Source: Flavobacterium hydrophilum (GTDB lineage: Bacteria > Bacteroidota > Bacteroidia > Flavobacteriales > Flavobacteriaceae). From it: DNA of 64,000 bases. Within the stretch, counting starts at the first letter, position 1. Each line of letters begins with the position of its first letter. The stretch is taken from the NCBI RefSeq assembly GCF_003202405.1, contig NZ_QJHL01000001.1, positions 992,001 to 1,056,000 of the forward strand, in the 5' to 3' direction. The position numbers and the translations under genes are program-made. Positions 61,790 through 64,000 of this stretch are shown piece after piece. The notes under the pieces are model-generated. The model had not been told where the DNA came from. It saw only the letters and a list, made by a program, of their open reading frames with translations, and searched no databases.

Positions 61790-64000
61790 ATGAAAAACAA
61801 CAAACACGTAAAGATGCTTTTTCTTGGAGGGAATTATCTAAAATTAATGTTAACCCTATTTATGTGTGTGATTGCCACAAACATGAGTGCACAGGAAAGT
61901 CTGGTTACAGGAAAAGTAACAGACAACACAGCGATGCCTTTACCGGGTGTAAATGTACATGTCAAAGGAAGCACAAAAGCAACACAAACTGATTTTGATG
62001 GTAACTTTAGTATCAATGTGCCTTCAAAAGGGATATTGGTTTTTTCTTTTATCGGGATGGATGAGGTTGCTGTAGAAACAGAAAATAAAAAGAACCTGAA
62101 AGTAGTATTGAAACCCAGTTCACAAGTATTGGATGAAATAGTAGTAGTAGGTTATGGTATAAAAAAGAAGAGCGACGTAATCAGTTCCGTTGCATCTGTA
62201 AAAGCAGATGACCTGATAAAAGTAGCCACATCTGATGTTGGTGAGATGCTTAGAGGAAAAGCAGCCGGAGTTCAGGTTACTCTATCTGATGGAGGTCCCG
62301 GAAGTTCTTCTTCAATACAAATCAGAGGAAAAAAATCCATTAACGGAAGCAATGAACCAATCGTGATTGCTGATGGTATAGTAATAGGAAGTATCAACGA
62401 CATCAATGCAAATGATATCGCTTCTTTAGAAATTTTGAAAGATGCCGCCGCACAATCTATATATGGAGCAAGGGCATCAAATGGTGTAATCCTAATTACG
62501 ACTAAAAGAGGAAAGGCAGGAAAAGCAAAAATTGCCTATAATGGTTTCTCAGGCGTTCAGACCGTAAACCGAAATTTTGACATTTACAGCGGTGAAGAAT
62601 TTGCACAATTAAAAAGAGAAGCGTACAGAACCAGTAACAATGGTGTTTACAGACCAGACAATCAGGTTTTTTCTCCGCTTGAATTAGAGTCTGTTCAGTC
62701 AGGGAAATACATAGACTGGGAGGAACATATTATGAGAACAGGTGTTACCAATAACCACAGTTTAAGTGTTTCTTCGGGAACTGATAAGACCAGTATTTTT
62801 ACCAGTCTTAATTACATTAATACAACAGGTGTAATTCCGAATTCTGATTTTGAGAAAGTAGCGATGAGGATTAATGTGGATCAGAGAATCAATAACTGGC
62901 TGAAAATAGGAATGAACGCTTCACTTCAGTTTTCAGAATCAAACAATCCAAATTCAGGTAATGTTTTGAATAATTCAATATCAAATGATTCAAGGGTAGG
63001 GAATATCCTGAGTTATTCTATTACGACATCACCGCTTGGCAGAATTTACAATGACGATGGATCTTACCGTCATTTGCCGGGAGGAATACAGGAAACACCA
63101 AATCCGCTTATTGATATCTACGAAACCACATTAAATGAAACGAGCAGAAATGATATTATGAATGTTTTTCTGGATATCAATATTCTAAAAGGCCTTACTT
63201 ATAAATTAAACACCAGCAGAAGATCTTGGAATTACAAAGGCATGGCTTTTAATACTTCAAAATCACTTTCGGGTATTGCAAATTCAGGACAAGGAAGCGG
63301 AAGCATTTCTTTTAGGGACAATGTGGAATATCAGATCAGTAATATTTTGAATTATAATTTCAAAGTGGCAGAAAAAAATCATTTTGCTGTTACAGGGGTA
63401 CAGGAAACTACTACATCTGAATATAATGATTTTAGAAATTCGGCAAGCAGAATACCAAGTGACATACTTGGAATATATGGTTTAGAAAGTGCCTTTTTAA
63501 ACACACCTGAAATTGGTGGAAACGAAAGATCTTTAATTTCTTTTGCAGGAAAACTGGAATATGACTTTGACAGCAAATATTATTTTACAGTTTCAGGAAG
63601 AGCTGATGGTTCATCCGTATTTGGAAAAAATAATAAATGGGGATATTTCCCAGCGGTAAATGCAGCGTGGAATGTTTACAAAGAAGATTTTATAACAGAA
63701 CATGCTCCCGTAATCAGCAACTTAAAATTAAGAGCGAGTTACGGAAAAGTGGGTAATCAGCCTCAAAATCCGTATCAGAGTATGGCTAGTGCTAACCAAA
63801 GGGATTATATCATCAATGGGATAAAAGTATCGGGATTTATTCCGGGAAATCAACTGTCTAATCCGGATTTGAAATGGGAGACTTCAACACAATTGAATCT
63901 TGCTGTGGATTTCGGTTTATTCAAAAACAGATTAAGTGGTACTGTTGAAGTTTATGATACCGATACTTCAGATTTATTGATTTATGAAGCACTGAATGCA
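61790..64000 (+). CDS. SusC/RagA-family TonB-linked receptor (partial)
   Basis: The gene starts at ATG 61790 and is open to the window edge (737 codons). A signal peptide (MLTLFMCVIATNMSAQ) is followed by a carboxypeptidase-D-regulatory-like domain (VTGKVTDNTAMPLPGVNVHV) and the SusC hallmark VLDEIVVVGYGIKKKSD. The plug (AGVQVTLSDGGPGSSSSIQIRG) and the start of the barrel follow. It would import oligosaccharides with a SusD lipoprotein, expected just outside the window. The upstream HTCS regulator is the likely activator. It is truncated only by the window edge. Confidence 0.95.
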   Translation, partial: MKNNKHVKMLFLGGNYLKLMLTLFMCVIATNMSAQESLVTGKVTDNTAMPLPGVNVHVKGSTKATQTDFDGNFSINVPSKGILVFSFIGMDEVAVETENKKNLKVVLKPSSQVLDEIVVVGYGIKKKSDVISSVASVKADDLIKVATSDVGEMLRGKAAGVQVTLSDGGPGSSSSIQIRGKKSINGSNEPIVIADGIVIGSINDINANDIASLEILKDAAAQSIYGARASNGVILITTKRGKAGKAKIAYNGFSGVQTVNRNFDIYSGEEFAQLKREAYRTSNNGVYRPDNQVFSPLELESVQSGKYIDWEEHIMRTGVTNNHSLSVSSGTDKTSIFTSLNYINTTGVIPNSDFEKVAMRINVDQRINNWLKIGMNASLQFSESNNPNSGNVLNNSISNDSRVGNILSYSITTSPLGRIYNDDGSYRHLPGGIQETPNPLIDIYETTLNETSRNDIMNVFLDINILKGLTYKLNTSRRSWNYKGMAFNTSKSLSGIANSGQGSGSISFRDNVEYQISNILNYNFKVAEKNHFAVTGVQETTTSEYNDFRNSASRIPSDILGIYGLESAFLNTPEIGGNERSLISFAGKLEYDFDSKYYFTVSGRADGSSVFGKNNKWGYFPAVNAAWNVYKEDFITEHAPVISNLKLRASYGKVGNQPQNPYQSMASANQRDYIINGIKVSGFIPGNQLSNPDLKWETSTQLNLAVDFGLFKNRLSGTVEVYDTDTSDLLIYEALNA

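Overview
The window looks like a chromosome segment of a Flavobacterium-like Bacteroidota. The evidence is low GC, starts without clear Shine-Dalgarno sequences, SusC/RagA and FecI-FecR-TonB systems, a one-piece hybrid two-component regulator, DUF4249 and DUF6934 proteins, and occasional matches to the Bacteroidota -7 element TAnnTTTG. I saw no rRNA, tRNA, insertion sequence or CRISPR array.

Region 1 (1-9.1 kb) is signalling and envelope stress. It holds the tail of a hybrid histidine kinase, a receiver-kinase protein, a degenerate receiver, a CheB-CheR-PAS-histidine kinase fusion and a single-domain response regulator. Two very acidic small proteins (1689-2165 and 8686-9087), two small secreted or lipoproteins and a DUF2892-SRPBCC protein lie among them.

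Region 2 (9.2-21.9 kb) is metabolic and stress related. It holds a CinA-C amidohydrolase overlapping a cytidylyltransferase, a FAD-Rieske oxidoreductase divergent from a zinc alcohol dehydrogenase, an MscS relic, a hypoxanthine-DNA glycosylase, a DUF892 protein plus large-subunit catalase, an SDR, a cytosolic six-hairpin-glycosidase-like protein, a DUF6766 membrane protein with an internal duplication, and a DUF6934 gene with a 67-codon partner.

Region 3 (22.4-27.7 kb) is a FecI-FecR-type transport locus: ECF sigma factor, small alpha/beta protein, FecR anti-sigma, TonB receptor with an STN domain, and a DUF4249 lipoprotein. A short structured leader precedes the receptor.

Region 4 (27754-56579, all minus strand) is the highlight: a complete extracellular contractile injection system (eCIS) of about 28.8 kb. 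In transcription order it encodes a Pvc16/Afp16-like cap, an unknown 280-aa protein, one sheath, two tube proteins, DUF5908, a LysM protein, a VgrG-like spike, a PAAR tip, gp25, two baseplate wedge proteins, a 1152-aa PKD-containing protein, the tape measure protein, a cargo/accessory block and an AAA+ ATPase. The block holds a nucleotidyltransferase-like protein, two paralogous glycosyltransferase-like proteins, two DUF4157 proteins and one unknown. One glycosyltransferase-like gene is frameshifted at an A8 tract. One DUF4157 protein is a 1526-aa modular giant, and the other carries an 11-residue tandem repeat.

Region 5 (57.3-64 kb) holds a hybrid two-component system (beta-propeller sensor, kinase, receiver, AraC output) followed by a SusC-family receptor that runs off the window. 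This is the usual start of a polysaccharide utilisation locus.
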